The notes below the pieces were generated by a model that searched no databases, had not been told where the DNA came from, and saw only the letters and a program-made list of their open reading frames with translations. Positions 11,356-24,289 of a DNA stretch of 64,000 nt are shown here, piece by piece. Each line of letters begins with the position of its first letter. Position 1 is the first letter of the stretch. Source of the DNA: Riptortus pedestris. Taxonomy: Eukaryota > Arthropoda > Insecta > Hemiptera > Alydidae. The stretch is taken from contig CM032230.1 of NCBI GenBank assembly GCA_019009955.1, positions 102,600,001 through 102,664,000 on the forward strand, given 5' to 3'. The translations under genes and the position numbers were made by a program.

Positions 11356-11897
11356 TATAACCTCCAAGAAAAAAATATTTCTTGATCACAACTTCATTTG
11401 GCGAATATGGATCGAAGATCAATATAAATAAATCTAGAAAAGGATCGACAACAACGCGGGCTGAATGATAATAGTACAACATAAATTCCTACAGCTGATT
11501 TACGATCGGTACGTACCTCCTTGAAGGTTTGGAAGTAAATAGGCCCAATATATGAATGAAGGAAGAATATATGAATAAATGGAGGGTGAAGTTACGAGAA
11601 TAGGATAGAGAGGGAGACAGATAATAATCTCGATAAAGGAATTGAACCGTGCCGCAAAGAGGCACAAACGAGCAACCAATAACTTCTGTTAAAGGTGCTT
11701 CATTTCTCCTTTCTCTGCTTCCTTTAGCAATCATCCTCCAATTGCTATCTCCAATGGAGACCAACTGGCTGGTCATATAAGTTGAACATAAGAGAAAATC
11801 AAAACACCCACCTTTCTTAATATTTCCCTTGATATTAATATTATTTCTCACAATTACTTCAGAGTTATTTGTCCCAAAATTCATTCTTTTACGATAA

Positions 11898-12420
11898 GTG
11901 CCTTTATTTTATTTCAAATTTGACAGCATGCAAATTAATGAGCAACCACATAATTCTGCTAACTTAATTAATTTACACATTAGCCCAATAGTAGAAGGAT
12001 ACGAAGATAAGCATTCGAATTATAGTCCGCTACAAATGGCAATTTTCACAATTCTCGGTTCACCTCAAGAATTTCTAACAATAGGTTTGCCATTCCAAAT
12101 TGTAAAAACCATTTCACAGCTAAGAACGTCAAGCAACTATTGTATAAAGTTTTTAATGAAAAATGTACGCTATAATATTAGCCCAAAATACATTTGCACA
12201 TTGTGTAATTTAAATATGAATGAGGACATTTATCATATAATGCTTCATTGCCCTATTTACTCCCCTTTCAGAGAACAGTAGTTACCATTCATCATACAGC
12301 CAGCAGATAATTCACAACTTCATAATATTCTAAATAATGCAACTAGAGAAGTATATATTAGCATATAAATCTTATCTGAGTTAACATTGTCCAATTTCTC
12401 GTCTTCTCTTAATTGTTTTT
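11898..12420 (+). pseudogene. LINE ORF2 C-terminus remnant
   Basis: The frame to 12281 ends with CTLCNLNMNEDIYHIMLHCP then Y, the Cys-Cys-His-Cys knuckle near the C-terminus of Jockey/I-type LINE ORF2 proteins. The N-terminal part is degraded. After the stop at 12279-12281 another 130 bases still read like ORF2 tail. No reverse transcriptase or RNase H active-site motif is visible upstream, so this is a 5'-truncated dead copy. Confidence 0.7.
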
Positions 12421-14580
12421 TTTTTTTAATAATGTTATACCTATGTATTAGTAAGAAGAGGAACCAATATAATAAGTTTAATAAAACTATTTGTTAAAAA
12501 TATAATGTTTTAATATTAGGTAAGAAAATAAATTATAAAGACACTTAGGCATCGGGTATAACAAGTTTAAGTGAGTAATAAGGCAACAATGACTTAGTAT
12601 ATGTTTTATTGTTAGTCGGCATTTTCAGTGCTGGCGGTAGGGTTCGTCTTCTTGTGGCGAGCTTATGGAAAACGCTCAGGAAGGAATGGTCACGTTTGAC
12701 ATAATAGAAAGAAGAGGGGGGGGGTCATTAAGCTCTGACCAAAACCCGTTTTCAAATGTGTGTTGGGAATTCATTTTGGATTTCATTCATTTCATGTTTC
12801 AGACAAAGATGTACAGCAAAAATACGGGACAAATAGAGATAATTTCATTATGAATGGTCAAGAATCATGAAAAAATGCTTCCAACACATCACTTGAGAGG
12901 CCTAAAATATTAATGCAAAGTCTTTCTGTACGCAGCACTTTTCCCGTGTTTGGTTTGGTTTGTTAGCAAGCCGAACCATTATTAAAGAAGTGAAAAAAAA
13001 AATAACCAATTTTTAGTCATAGTGTAATACGAACAGCTGAAATAAGAATTTTCTTAATTAATTCATATTACATATTACAATAATCGTATAATTGAAGATA
13101 TAAATTGTAAATAAGCGCTGGTTAATCTTCATCAATTCAAGTACGAGTTCTATAATACAATTGAATATTAACCAATCATATTCTAAATAAAGTCTTGTTA
13201 TAACCCGAATCAAAATATAATTATTAAGGATATAGCAACAAGTAACAATAATATTCTAAATAAACGGATATTCTATATCACAGTGCTACTCTATGCTTTG
13301 TATGCGTATATGCAGGTGCCCGTTAGACTTGTTATCAATGTGGCTTTAACTTAATTATCAACTGTTAATATTACCTAATTCCCAAGCCTGGATAATTAAA
13401 TGAAGCAATTTGTAGAAATGTGGAAATAGTTAATTACTATTCAAAATTGAGATTCATAATAATTTATTTTCATGTGGTGTATATTTCTTGGAAATTGTCG
13501 AATAAATTCGGAAGAAAATGAACCGATTTAGAAACAATATTTAGGGATATTTAATTGGATTGTTCCTTTCCTATTGTGTTCCCTGATTCAATGGCCATAT
13601 TGAATTTCACTTCCTCTGAGGAGAAACATAAAAGGAAAAATAATGTATATTATTAAAACCGGCTCTCCCAGAAGAACAATTATTTATAAAATTCATTACG
13701 ATGATAAAGGTTGAATAGGAGATGCTGGCAAACACCCATTCTGTCTATTTTAATTCTATTTATTATCAGACTGTCTCCCCGCCAGCGAGTATTTCCGATC
13801 CTACTTTGCTCCCTTCACTGTTTTTTTTTTTTTTTTTTTTTTTTTGCGGAATGAAATCGAAAAAAAAGAAGCCCAAAATATGAAAAGACCTATGCGGAAG
13901 AGAATTGAAGCAACTTGGATCCGTTAATGAGTATTATATAACAATAATTATGTTCTTTTTTATATTAAACCAGTAGTATAAATAACGTATAATATTACCA
14001 AAGTCAGCAAAATAAAAACATAAATTTAAGGAGCTCGTTCACTGTACATTGATATGTGAACCATGACGTTATCCATCCTGGGGTCAAAAATCCTCTGAGA
14101 AGAACAATAGATTGTATTGTAAGGCAATTAAAAACAATTTGCAGTTAACAATTTTTTTTAATCTTATGTTATCTATATAATTATCAATATAAGAGTAAGG
14201 CAGGAAAATGCAAAATTCAGTTTTTTCATATGTTACCCGTTTAGAAATTCTAAGCTCGTTCAAAGAGAGCTTTACAATGATATATAGAATCATGGGTGTC
14301 ATCAAAAATCGTTTCTAAGCCCTCTCCCCTATCATTTTTGCTCCAAAATGAAAGGTTAGAATTCTGTGAAATTGGATATTAATAGATATCAAGTATAAAA
14401 TTAGAATAAACTATATAAAGTCTGTGACGAACGTGCAGGCCTACTGGCACCAAGGCGAAACTAAAGAGGTTCTTGTCTTAGGGAGCAAGATAATATAATA
14501 ATACTAAATAACCAAAATCTAGATCTTGCAGACCTTGTTCGGAGCACGGAGTGCAAACACAAATATAAAACCTGGAAAAA
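12421..14580. other. AT-rich spacer with no recognised gene
   Basis: No protein family, RNA gene or clear repeat end was seen. Visible features are a T run at about 13821-13845 and a short GC-richer stretch at 12620-12720. The small open frames at 12665-12853 and 14084-14305 match nothing I recognise. Confidence 0.4.
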
Positions 14581-14965
14581 CGAACATTAGTAATAAATGT
14601 CTCGGTTATAATAAGATCAAACGTTGTACATAACCAATCTTATTGCCAATTTAATTTGTTATAAACGTTGCCCTATGCGTCTTTTCTGTACCACGAACAT
14701 CAACCGAGATATTTTCATTTTTTAGTATTCTGTTTCAGTAAACTCCCACTCATACTCGTGTCATTTTTCACTTTGAGCAACTGAGTGACTCACCATCTCA
14801 TAGCAAGCTGGTTTTTTGATTCCTTAGTTACATAAACGTTTTATTGCCGCAGAAATAGAGACTAGATCGTGAATTGAGATCATCAGCACTTCGGATGTCA
14901 GCTCGTGGAAAATCTACTTAGTTTATGCAGCAGATTAACTTTTGTGAAGTTTAGTAGGTAGGGAC
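14580..14965. repeat. Degenerate HINE-like remnants
   Basis: Fragments include CAACCGAGATATTTTCATTT, GTAAACTCCCACTCATACTC and GTGGAAAATCTACTTAGTTT then ATGCAG. They correspond to minus-strand family blocks, but order and ends are damaged. Confidence 0.6.
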
Positions 14966-15826
14966 CAAGGGCAATTAAAGAAATTTATAAAAATCTTATT
15001 GCGGGTAACATCTAAATCTCCATAACCTAGTTCAGCAAAAGCTGCCTTTTTTCAAGGAAAAAAGGACGTTTTGCTGCCGCACCCTGCATAATATTAGCAG
15101 AATTGCCAAAATACTAACAATATTGAAAACATTTTGTTTGTCACTTTTTATAAAAGAAAAACAAAGTTATGTCAGGAACTACAGATTTTAATTTTGTAAT
15201 ATCAACTCCTCATGTTTTGTTATAAGAATAACCATCAAATGTATATAGGAAAGACTAGCCGTTAACATTTAGTATTAAAAAAAGTTATAAGCAAGTTACA
15301 GGGTAGAGGGTAAATAATATTCGCCTTATTTACTCTGCTAATTCAATTAAGGAAATGTATCCGTGTACTATTAAAACAAATATTTAAGTTATATTATTAA
15401 AGTTACCTTGGTACAAAATGATTACTTAAAGAAGAATTATTTCTTTGGAGAGGTCTTAAGTAAAATAAGTAATAAGTAAAAACACTCTTGGTACATTAAA
15501 ACTAAAGAAATAAAAGACAGAATATAATTTAAACCAGATGCGTAAGCAATACAAATAGAATTTGTTGGCTTAGTCTATAAAATTTCAAAGCAAATGGTTT
15601 GGTGCCCATATTATTGTATATAGTAATCCGGCGGGGGATTGGCCAAGGAGGTCGGGAGCAATTGTATTGACAAAGTGATTAGGAAACACTCAATATGATT
15701 ACAAATAGATTTATGTAAGAAAGAACATATGGTGAAGAAAAAGATGTGTAAAGAACAGGTTAGCTTACCTCCACAGAACTAAATTTCTTCTTCAGATACA
15801 ATAACCTTCTTGATACATCTGTCCTT

Positions 15827-15921
<95 letters not shown>

Positions 15922-17834
15922 AAGAATAATGTCAATTGGAAACATTTTTCATCGCGGATGTTTCTTGACGAATGTATGGATATTTCATCAATCAGTAGTT
16001 ATTAGCCGTATGGTCGTTCCTGGACGATAAGCAATATCTCATATTAGCTAGCTTAAACTTACATTAAAGTTAAATACACAAAAGCACACACTCACGTATA
16101 AACACATTCTCACACAGGGAGCTTTTATACTTCCTTGTAAGAAGTAAAGGATATATTGCTGACGCAAAAAAAATTTGGTTTCTAAATTTCAAAGAAATTG
16201 TCCGATTTGAAACTCCCTGAACCCGTGACGTGTATACGTACGGTCGTGGCTTGCATAACTCAATAGCGATTAGCCTTGGAATATTGTAATTACAAATTTC
16301 TCCGTACCTATTAGACATACAATAGTTTGTACAAGACCATTCTCATTTACAATAAAAATATTTATAAATGAAGTCCATTACACGTTTTATAGTATCCATT
16401 GGAACAGAGATATCGAGCATGACCTTCAAATCAAATAAATTTAAATGATGTGTCGCAAACCATTTTTCACATTTAATTTAATGAGTGTACAAGGAAGTCT
16501 TGTAGTGCCCATATCAAGAAACAGTGTACGGAGTACAATCAATTTTGGTAATAAAAAAAACAGAAACATACACAGATACTATTGCACTTCAAATCTCAAT
16601 GAATAATTCAATAAAACACCTAATACTATGCCGTTTATTGCTTCCTACATAATACTTTGTTTTCTTAATAATTTTGGGTGAAACTTTAGCATCCTGCTCT
16701 TTATTGCGGCCTCTATAATCCCAAATGTGCCTTTTTTTTTTTGATCCTCTTGGCTTTTTCTTTTCTTGTTCATCTTCATAGATGGGAAATCATCTTACAT
16801 TGAATGAGGATCAACAAGTTAAGGAGGTTACGTTTGAGTACAGTCAACTGGTCTTGTTGTATGCTTGATCAAGTTGTCCAAGAATGCCACTTGAATCCAG
16901 CAGCAAAAATATTAATAAATGATTTCTTTTTTTTTAAATTTCCTCCACTACATTTATAAGGACTACTACATTGACAAGTAATGGGCGAAGTGCTGATTCA
17001 AGACATGTAAGTTGAACAAATTTGGGTTTGACTCTTCTTTAATTTCTTTAATTTATGAAAGGCACAGCATATTTAATTATTGTTCTTTGTAATAAAATGT
17101 CACAAAAAAATATAATTGTCACGATAAACATAACCGGAAAGCCATGAAAAATGAGTTGTACTTTTCATGGTTAGGCCAACCTGGATTCAATTGTTCAGGC
17201 AAGAAAGACAGAGTTAAACGAAGTTTCCTTCCAAACGACAGTTCGGATGGTGAACTGTCACATTCCATTGGAGTGAGGCGAAAGTCCTAAATAAGGGTCA
17301 CTATTTTTATTAAGAATATTTTTGCACGCCTGGCTTGACCATTAGACTGCGGAAAATTTGGACTTTATGAGATAAATCGGAACTGTAATTAATAATTCGG
17401 ATAAGGGATGTGATAATTGAGAACGAGGAAGATAAGGTCGACCTTTGGAGCTGATATCCGGGAGATAGGAACATGAAAGCGTTTGAAACGAGACGAAAAT
17501 GCCGGAAGAGAGGATTGTATGTTGTAAATGTATGCAAGAGACGTTGAAAACTTGAGTATTATTAATCCTGCCAATCAACAACGTAACCTCGACATGATAA
17601 CCTTTCTGCCAATGTCACCGAGAAACAAGTTCGGCTATTATGAAATATCAATTGTCAAGTATGGCCAGTAAGCTCTCAAGGCTCTCGATGAATTATAAAG
17701 AAGGAGTGATCGATTCGTTTCGCGAGCTGAATCGGTCAAAGCCTTTAGAGACCACAGCCATTCCTGCATTATGCAAGCTGCACTCCAAGCTCTTCCTCCA
17801 TTATCGCTTCCTATAAAGCTATTTTGCTTATAGC
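14966..17834. other. AT-rich spacer with no recognised gene
   Basis: Apart from the microsatellite at 15833-15918, nothing assignable was seen. Three overlapping minus-strand frames at 17310-17581 reflect low stop density, not a recognised protein. The 82-codon frame at 16070-16318 matches no family I know. Confidence 0.4.
15833..15918. repeat. (TA)n-(GA)n compound microsatellite
   Basis: TA units to about 15888 followed by GA units to about 15918. The minus-strand frame translating it (alternating Ile-Tyr and Leu-Ser) is an artefact. Confidence 0.95.
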
Positions 17835-17940
17835 TGATTTCTCTTTAGGCAAATCTCCGATTGAGGTTGTACTGATTACGCAATTTTTGAAAATTTCTTC
17901 AAATATCCATCAGAACTAACCAGCAGATGAGATCCATCAA

Positions 17941-17992
<52 letters not shown>
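17835..17992 (-). repeat. HINE-like 3' end with (TA)n
   Basis: Minus-strand 3' end: AGCTGATTTCTCTTTAGGCA, GATTGAGGTTGTACTGATTA, then AGATGAGATCCATCAAAACT running into (TA)n at 17943-17992. The rest of the copy beyond the TA tract is not recognisable. Confidence 0.8.
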
Positions 17993-17995
<3 letters not shown>

Positions 17996-18089
17996 GCCCA
18001 TCAGAGAGGGATTTTATTTCCTACATGTCCCACACAATATAGTAGTACATACTTGCATTTGTAGATTAATAGCTTCAATATAATGTTTA

Positions 18090-18183
18090 TCAGGTTTCCC
18101 TGATGGGAAATGAACTATTGAAGTTGTGCTAATAATAGGATTTTCGAAAAATTTCTTCATATGTCCATAGATCCTACCTAGGG
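18090..18183 (-). repeat. HINE-like 3' end fragment
   Basis: Degenerate palindrome GGTTTCCCTGATGGGAAAT, then CTATTGAAGTTGTGCT and GTCCATAGATCCTACCTAGG. It abuts the 300-bp-unit element at 18184. Confidence 0.75.
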
Positions 18184-18847
18184 AGACCTGAAATTATAAA
18201 TAGTAATATTTCGTTTTCTATTGGTTTTTCGGCAAATATGTGCATGGCAAAAGTTATTTATTTTGTTATTTAAAGTAACTTTTGTTAAATTCACTTTTGT
18301 CGTATACCAAGTATAAACAAGATACACACTGATAACTAAAACGGTAGCCGACAATTGTATTTGGCACTAACGATTGAACGGAACTTTACAAAACTCGGCA
18401 TGTGAATTAGCATTAATTCTTAAACGATTATAAGCAATATTATTTTTTTTAGGTTTAAACGGGAGGGGTGGGGGGGTTTATAAAATAAGCCTGAAATACA
18501 AATTCGCTATATTACATTTTCTGTTCGGTTTTCAGTCACTGTTGGTCTTTGTACCGTATCAAGGGAAAGAAAGTTTAATTCAAACATAGTTTGGCGGACA
18601 AAATACTTTCTATGATTATGAATTATATATTAAAAGAAAACTAAATGCACAGGAGACGGGATATATAAAAATATTGTGGACAGTGAAGCCTTACTTAACA
18701 AATAAATTTATTATTAACTAATCCACAGAAACGACGGGTATACAACGGGAAATGTTAAAATATTGTGGAAAGTAAACGCTTGCCAGAAAAAATAATCATC
18801 ATTAAACCTCAAATGAATTCCCTAGCGAAGACGGGTACCTTAGCTAG
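18184..18847 (+). mobile_element. Helitron-like non-autonomous element, CTAG end
   Basis: One full 300-bp unit plus a partial one (starts near 18184 and 18486). These are followed by a segment repeating AAATATTGTGGA twice and a right end CGAAGACGGGTACCT then TAGCTAG followed by T (CTAG at 18844-18847). The same terminal motif closes the element at 39870-40361. The left boundary is inferred from loss of similarity. Confidence 0.55.
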
Positions 18848-18942
18848 TACATATACGGGTATATAAAATTGTAACCTCTGTCTGTACATTGATTTTTTTC
18901 TCGAAATTTCACGATAACTTTTCGTAACTGTTGTCCCTTGAC

Positions 18943-18964
18943 GACAATGAGGTCCGTTCAAAAT

Positions 18965-19027
<63 letters not shown>

Positions 19028-19469
19028 ATTTGTCTGTTAACGCTCAAGAGATCGCATTTTTTTTATCGTTGCCAAGCTCGATAATTATCAATTCTATGTA
19101 AAAATGAAGATGAAGTTCGTTAACGGCTAAATTCGGAAGAGTGGGAAGGGGGCATTTTGAAAATTCATTATATCTCTGTTATTATGCGTCTGATTGTAAA
19201 AAAACAATTTTATTGCGAATGTAATGTTCTATAAATGTTGTTATGCACGTTTTTTACTATCTTGATTATTAACCGAGATATTTGCATTTTTTAGTTTTTG
19301 GCCATCAGCAAACCCCCACTCCTGCTCATGTCATATTAACAGTAAGCTGTTCCATTTTGAAGCACATTATATGAATCCCAAATGCCAAATATTGTTCTCA
19401 TTGAGCTTTACGCTTTGGGATTTATGCAAATACGTGACGCACGTGGGAAATCTGCTTAGTTAACGCAGG
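18943..19469 (-). repeat. HINE-like repeat with (TA)n slot
   Basis: Minus-strand copy with GACAATGAGGTCCGTTCAAA, a (TA)n slot at 18967-19024, AGTTCGTTAACGGCTAAAT, a long-form AACCCCCACTCCTGCTCATG block and, at 19440-19469, the 5' block ACGTGGGAAATCTGCTTAGT. It is cut before the terminal GACGGA. Confidence 0.85.
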
Positions 19470-19610
19470 ACGCCCTTTCTCGTCATAGAAACGAAGGTAC
19501 TTTCCGTATATGCGGTTCACAACTCGTGAATCCTTTAAACCGTTAGAGATAACGTGAAATTCCAAAGGATCAAAGTTGTATCTCGCAACGAAATCTTTCA
19601 GATGCGCCAT
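19470..19610 (-). CDS. Short unidentified coding-like frame cut by a HINE-like copy
   Basis: From an ATG at 19610 the minus strand reads about 46 residues with protein-like composition (pieces MAHLKDFVARYNFDPLEFHV and KYLRFYDEKGR) before running into HINE-like sequence at 19469. I do not recognise the family. It could be a relic of a DNA transposon ORF, since a long inverted-repeat arm starts just upstream at about 19660, or an old gene fragment. There is no splice donor at the junction that I trust. Confidence 0.25.
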
Positions 19611-19659
19611 TTATTAATCCCAAAAAACCTAGTTTTCAATATAAAAGCGCGCTCAAAAA

Positions 19660-20390
19660 ACGGCGTATCATCTTTACCTCAGATTTTAATCGATTTTTTA
19701 AAACTGCTCAAAAAATTAAGAAACTTTTTTTTTGTTAAGCTCAGTATTTACCGATAAAATGGTTGCCAAAGTCGTACTTACTTTCAGTGTCACAAGTGCA
19801 GATTTGATGTCTAACACAATGAAACATGACTTTTTTTTGAGTAATTGTAGTTTTATCCAGAGATTCAATTAAAAATATTTTAGTTGCCAAACAATCAAAG
19901 CTCTCTAGCAACTACTTTCAGCAATGATTTTCAGTTATTTCATCAATAATCCGAAAAGTTTTTAATGTAAATATTCAGCATTTATGAAAAATTCGTTATT
20001 TTACAATCACTTACGTACATTTCTAATAATAGTCAAAATAAAGAAAACTGCAATATTATTTTTTGGATTTTTTCAACAACAATTGAACACGAAGAAATTT
20101 TAAGTATGGCGTCCATTGTGCTTTGAGGCAATGTATGGATGTCATAAACACCAATAAATAAAAAGTTTCTTTATTATTATTGTCTACTAGGTGCAAAACA
20201 GGTAATTTTAAATATATACATTACATTTCTTTCATAAATGTTTTACATAGTATATTCAAAAACTACGTATAGATACGACTTCAGCCACCATTTTATCGCT
20301 GAGTATTAAGCCATACAAAAAAAATGCACGTTTCTTTATTTTTGAGTAGTTTTCAAAAAAAGATTAAAGATGTGGGGTAATGAGGAAACG
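19660..20390. repeat. Long inverted repeat (fold-back structure)
   Basis: Arms at about 19660-19795 and 20270-20390 are diverged inverted copies. Matching pieces are ACCGATAAAATGGTTGCC against the complement of GCCACCATTTTATCGCTGAG, plus TTAAAACTGCTCAAAAA and GGCGTATCATC. The spacer of about 470 bp contains no recognised transposase. It is likely a DNA-transposon derivative, but I saw no target-site duplication. Confidence 0.6.
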
Positions 20391-20689
20391 CCATTTCAGA
20401 CGTTCTTAATAGTTAAAATTAAATCTTTAGCGAGCTTTATCTTAGACACTTATCAATTTTATGATATCTCTCTGTAATGAAATTGACATTGCATTACATA
20501 ACCCCATTATAAATGGCCATGTATTTTATATTCTGAGTATTCTCAGCACAGAGCACATTAAGATTATGATGTATGAATGCTTAAATGTATTATTTTTACC
20601 TTTAAATAAGAATTATATTCAATTTGGAGTGAAGTCACCATGTGCTCTAGCATTTTCATAGATAACGCCGATGGACTTTGATAATAACA

Positions 20690-21140
20690 TTCACAGCTCT
20701 TAACGTCGGTACACTAAGTTATAATACGGATGAATTTCGATAATTAATTCACGTTAAATGCTCTTTTTGAGCGTATGTCGATCGGCAGTTCAAAGTTCAC
20801 TCCCGGATTAGCCCTATAAAAGGAGCCCCTCACGACGGATTAAGGTCAGTCATATTCAGCATCCTCTGGAAGGGAGACCCTGGTTCTCGTGCGAGAGTTA
20901 ATCCTTCAGCTTGTTCCTGCCTGCCTAGGCTACTCTATCTCTCACGGCTAAGTCACCACTTCTATTAAACAGCTAAGTCTTTTTATTGTAATATAGACTA
21001 AGTATTATTAAGTGTCCCCCATTATATTTATAAAGGTGCCTTTTCATTTTAATCATTAATATTTATAATTGGTGAATATTTTTATTATAAATAAATTTAT
21101 ATATTTGAATTTGGACTTGAGTCGATTGTTGGTGGCCCTT
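20690..21140 (+). mobile_element. LTR-like or promoter-like block, tentative
   Basis: A TATA box (TATAAAA, 20815-20821) is followed at about 30 bp by an arthropod initiator-like GGTCAGTCATATTC, then by a GC-richer leader and AATAAA at 21090-21095. TATA, initiator and poly(A) signal in this order within a few hundred bases suggest a solo LTR. I could not fix TG...CA ends, a target-site duplication or a primer-binding site. It could equally be a decayed promoter. Confidence 0.3.
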
Positions 21141-21599
21141 CCTAAATTCTTGTTAGTGGTTTGGTTGCGGGATTTTTTATATATTTCAGCTTCCACTGCT
21201 TATCACCGCAGCCAGATCGCAACATCTCTAACGATTTAAAAGATATTTCAATTGTGGCCCCAATATATGGAACACCCTGTATATAAATAATTAAGCGTAA
21301 CTCTAATATATACATGAGAACATTATTATGCATCATTTTAAAAAGTTAAAATAGATTATTTAATGTTACTTATAGTATATTATAAATTTATCCATGACAT
21401 TGTAGTTATTCCAATAACGTATTTTCTGCTAAAACACTTCGGGTTCTAGAACAAAGTCCTAAGTGTTTTATTACACATATAGAATACAATTCAATTAATA
21501 TAGAACAATAAAAATATAATTAATACATATATAAACCTTTGATCCTTACCATACTTTATGTATAATATTTTTTTAAATAAAAAAAATCATAATGATTGA

Positions 21600-22095
21600 A
21601 ATGATAATGAGAAGGAGGGGGAGGGGGTTACACGGGAAGGAAGAAATTGAAAATTCAAAACATCTACATTATTTTGAGGCAGATCAAAATATATAATATA
21701 ATAAATTTTATTTGAAAATTTAATTCTCTATAACTGTTCTTCTATATTCTCTGCGTATCTCGAATATTAAGCGGGTTAATTGCATCTTTGTGCGTAAATT
21801 CTTGGGGATATCCCAGCTTCTGCTCATGTGTCTTTTACAATAAGCATTGAAAGGACTTGTTTCAATTTTATTGTAAGTCAAATAACAACAGGGATGTTTG
21901 ATTTTTCTCTCAATGAATGGGAGACCTGGAACTAAATGTAAGATAGATAGCCCACAAGCTATTATCTGTAAGTCGTATTTGTGACGGAAGTACAACGCGA
22001 ATTGCCCTGGGTCTTGCCTCGTAACTTCTTTTAAGAATGTCTCCTCTTAAATCAAACTTCGAAAACATGTTTAGTTTCTCTGTGTGACGGACATT
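21600..22095 (-). repeat. Degenerate HINE-like remnant with SINE-body fragment
   Basis: Minus-strand family blocks include GGAGGGGGAGGGGGTT, GCGTATCTCGAATATTAAG and GTTTAGTTTCTCTGTGTGAC then GGACATT. At about 21905-21990 GAATGGGAGACCTGGAACTA and GTAAGATAGATAGCCC resemble the body of the 5S-derived SINE at 25764. Confidence 0.5.
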
Positions 22096-23254
22096 TCATT
22101 CATCCCACTAACGGCTTCAGTTTGTGGAATAAAACTAAAGCTCAGTCGACACTATTATATGTACTTGTTGGCTTAGTAGTTTTAAGAAATGTTGGTCCTA
22201 ATAAAAAATCAAATTAGCTGAGCTAGAAAATAAAAACACTCTCCTCACTTACTCTAAAAAAATTTTACATTACTCCACCCATTTTTTTTTTTTAGAACTC
22301 AATATTCTGAGCTAAGAGTTAAGCTATTCATATACTAAAGAGGGCTACGTCTAAGTATAAGTGAGGATGGTCCTACAGTTTTCAATAAATTCCTTTAGAT
22401 CAGTAATGTTCAATATTAAAGACTCATGTATAGCACGTTAAAGAATTTAACTATTAAGAATACAATTATGCATTTTAACTTATATAGTGTTAATCAATTT
22501 CGCTACAAACTTAATCCTTAAAATCGCTACTAATACTTTTATCTGGGATCGAACTATATTTCATCTTAAGTGTATTCGTAATATTAGTTTAGTGAAATAA
22601 TAGTTTGCTATTAAAATACGTAAAATGATATTTGTTTGTAAGCACCAGCCCTCAATGTTGTTTAGCAAGTGGAAGTCTTATTAAATTTATTTCATAATCT
22701 AAGGAAGAAACATGACTCCCGAAATGCCTACTTATGTTTAAGGGCTTTAACCAACTTCTAAAAGCTTAAACGTGCGCTTCTACTTTCATTATTAAAAACT
22801 AACACTTAAGATTTACAAACTTTGTTTAGACAAAGTTACACGAATATTAATAAATTCAAAATAGCTTTTACAGTCTCCTGTAACACTATATCTTTTAATA
22901 AAAGTAACACTAAGTAGCTTATTTATTTTTGTAGTATTTGGATAAAATTAATTTGGTTTATTAAAATATTTTCCACTTTTAATTAATAAAACTCAACAAT
23001 ATATTTGATCACTGAAATGTATTAATATATCCAGTAAAACACCAAAAAGATAGTATACATGAAGAAAAATTCAGTACATATGCTAACAAATAAGCTGCGA
23101 AGTATAATGAAGAGTTATCCACGTGCAGAAATGATACACAGATTACCTCAACCGTAAATTTCCATTTTCTATTTATCTCTTAGTAAGAGTTTTTTGAAGT
23201 GTAAGATTGGTCATGCGACGTTTACCGATAAATAAGCATGATGTGAAAGTCGCA

Positions 23255-23545
23255 TGAGCAACAGTGGGGGTTAACTAAGAGCTGCTAACGAAAAAGGAAG
23301 AAATTTCAAGCCTCAGAAATATGTAGAGAAAATAGCTTTTGTAAGAAATTGCATTATAAACAAGATAGGTTACATGCAATATATCAATGGAGATATTTCA
23401 GAAATCACATTAAATCCCTTCTCACCCCCCCCCCCCCAATTCCTTGTTCAAGTTAGGCCACTAACAAGCTGGGGCTTTATTTTCACATGAATGCTTAAAT
23501 ATCGAATACGGTAGCGCTACAAATTGCGGTACTTCAGACTTAAAA
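23255..23545 (+). repeat. Degenerate HINE-like repeat
   Basis: Plus-strand blocks AACAGTGGGGGTTAACTAAG, TCAATGGAGATATTTCAG, a C run at about 23426-23439 and AAATATCGAATACGGTAGCG. It lies tail-to-tail with the next minus-strand copy. Confidence 0.7.
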
Positions 23546-23574
23546 GACAAGGACTTCGTTTTTCAAAGTTTTCA

Positions 23575-24225
23575 CTCCAGAGAAATTGCTTATGAGGCTG
23601 TACTCTTCAAAACATTTCTTCAAATCTATCGATTTAATCATTAAGGCGGAGATGAAGAATTTGAAGTCTCTCCAAATTTTCAATATATATACATACAAAA
23701 ATATATTCTTGTGTGTTACTGGTTGTAATTGTTGATTGTCCGACGCAAAATTTGATATTTAAGGGCTGCTATTTGTTAAAAGAAAGGTTAAGTTCGTAAC
23801 GTGTAGAATTTGACGAGGAAGCGGTGAGGGGAAACCAATTTTCGAAATATCTCCATTATAAATCGGATATATTTATTTATATTAACGTCCACTTTTTGTA
23901 ACTAAGGCTAATTGGGGTGGGTTATCTTCTGGTTACAACCCTTTTCTAGCCAAGGTGGAACTAAGGATTTTATTTAATGTATTCCGTCACTAAATAAATT
24001 CCTCTTGCCCAGCCGGGAATGGAACTCGCTACTCTACGTTTACCATGTGAGATTAAGGCCGACGCTAACCTGAGCCGCGGATTTAAATCGGATATAAAAT
24101 TGTTTTATAGGAAACCTTATTATAAATTGAATTTCCTTCAATTTTTGGTCTATACACTTCTTCGCTAACTCTAATATTAGCCAAGGTATGTCCATCTTTT
24201 AGTTTTCAGCCCCTACGCGTTTCAC
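23575..24225 (-). repeat. HINE-like repeat, interrupted by a SINE
   Basis: Minus-strand copy from a degraded 3' end (GAGGCTGTACTCTTC) through GTTAAGTTCGTAACGTG and GAAATATCTCCATTATAAAT to the 5' blocks right of the SINE (GCCAAGGTATGTCCATC, TTTTAGTTTTCAGCCCC). The SINE at 23872-24084 splits it. Confidence 0.75.
23872..24084 (-). mobile_element. tRNA-derived SINE with target-site duplication
   Basis: Reverse-oriented SINE: body with CCTTTTCTAGCC and GGTTATC, B-box complement GGGAATGGAACTCGC, head GCTAACCTGAGCC. It is flanked by perfect AAATCGGATATA at 23860-23871 and 24085-24096, so insertion into the HINE-like copy is explicit. Confidence 0.9.
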
Positions 24226-24289
24226 ATCAGTGATAACTGCATAAATCACAAAGCGTCTTTTTAAAACTTAAATACGACGTATTGTTTTT

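Noticed and set aside
15760..15945. Short minus-strand ORF of alternating Ile-Tyr and Leu-Ser
   Set aside because: Translation of the TA/GA microsatellite.
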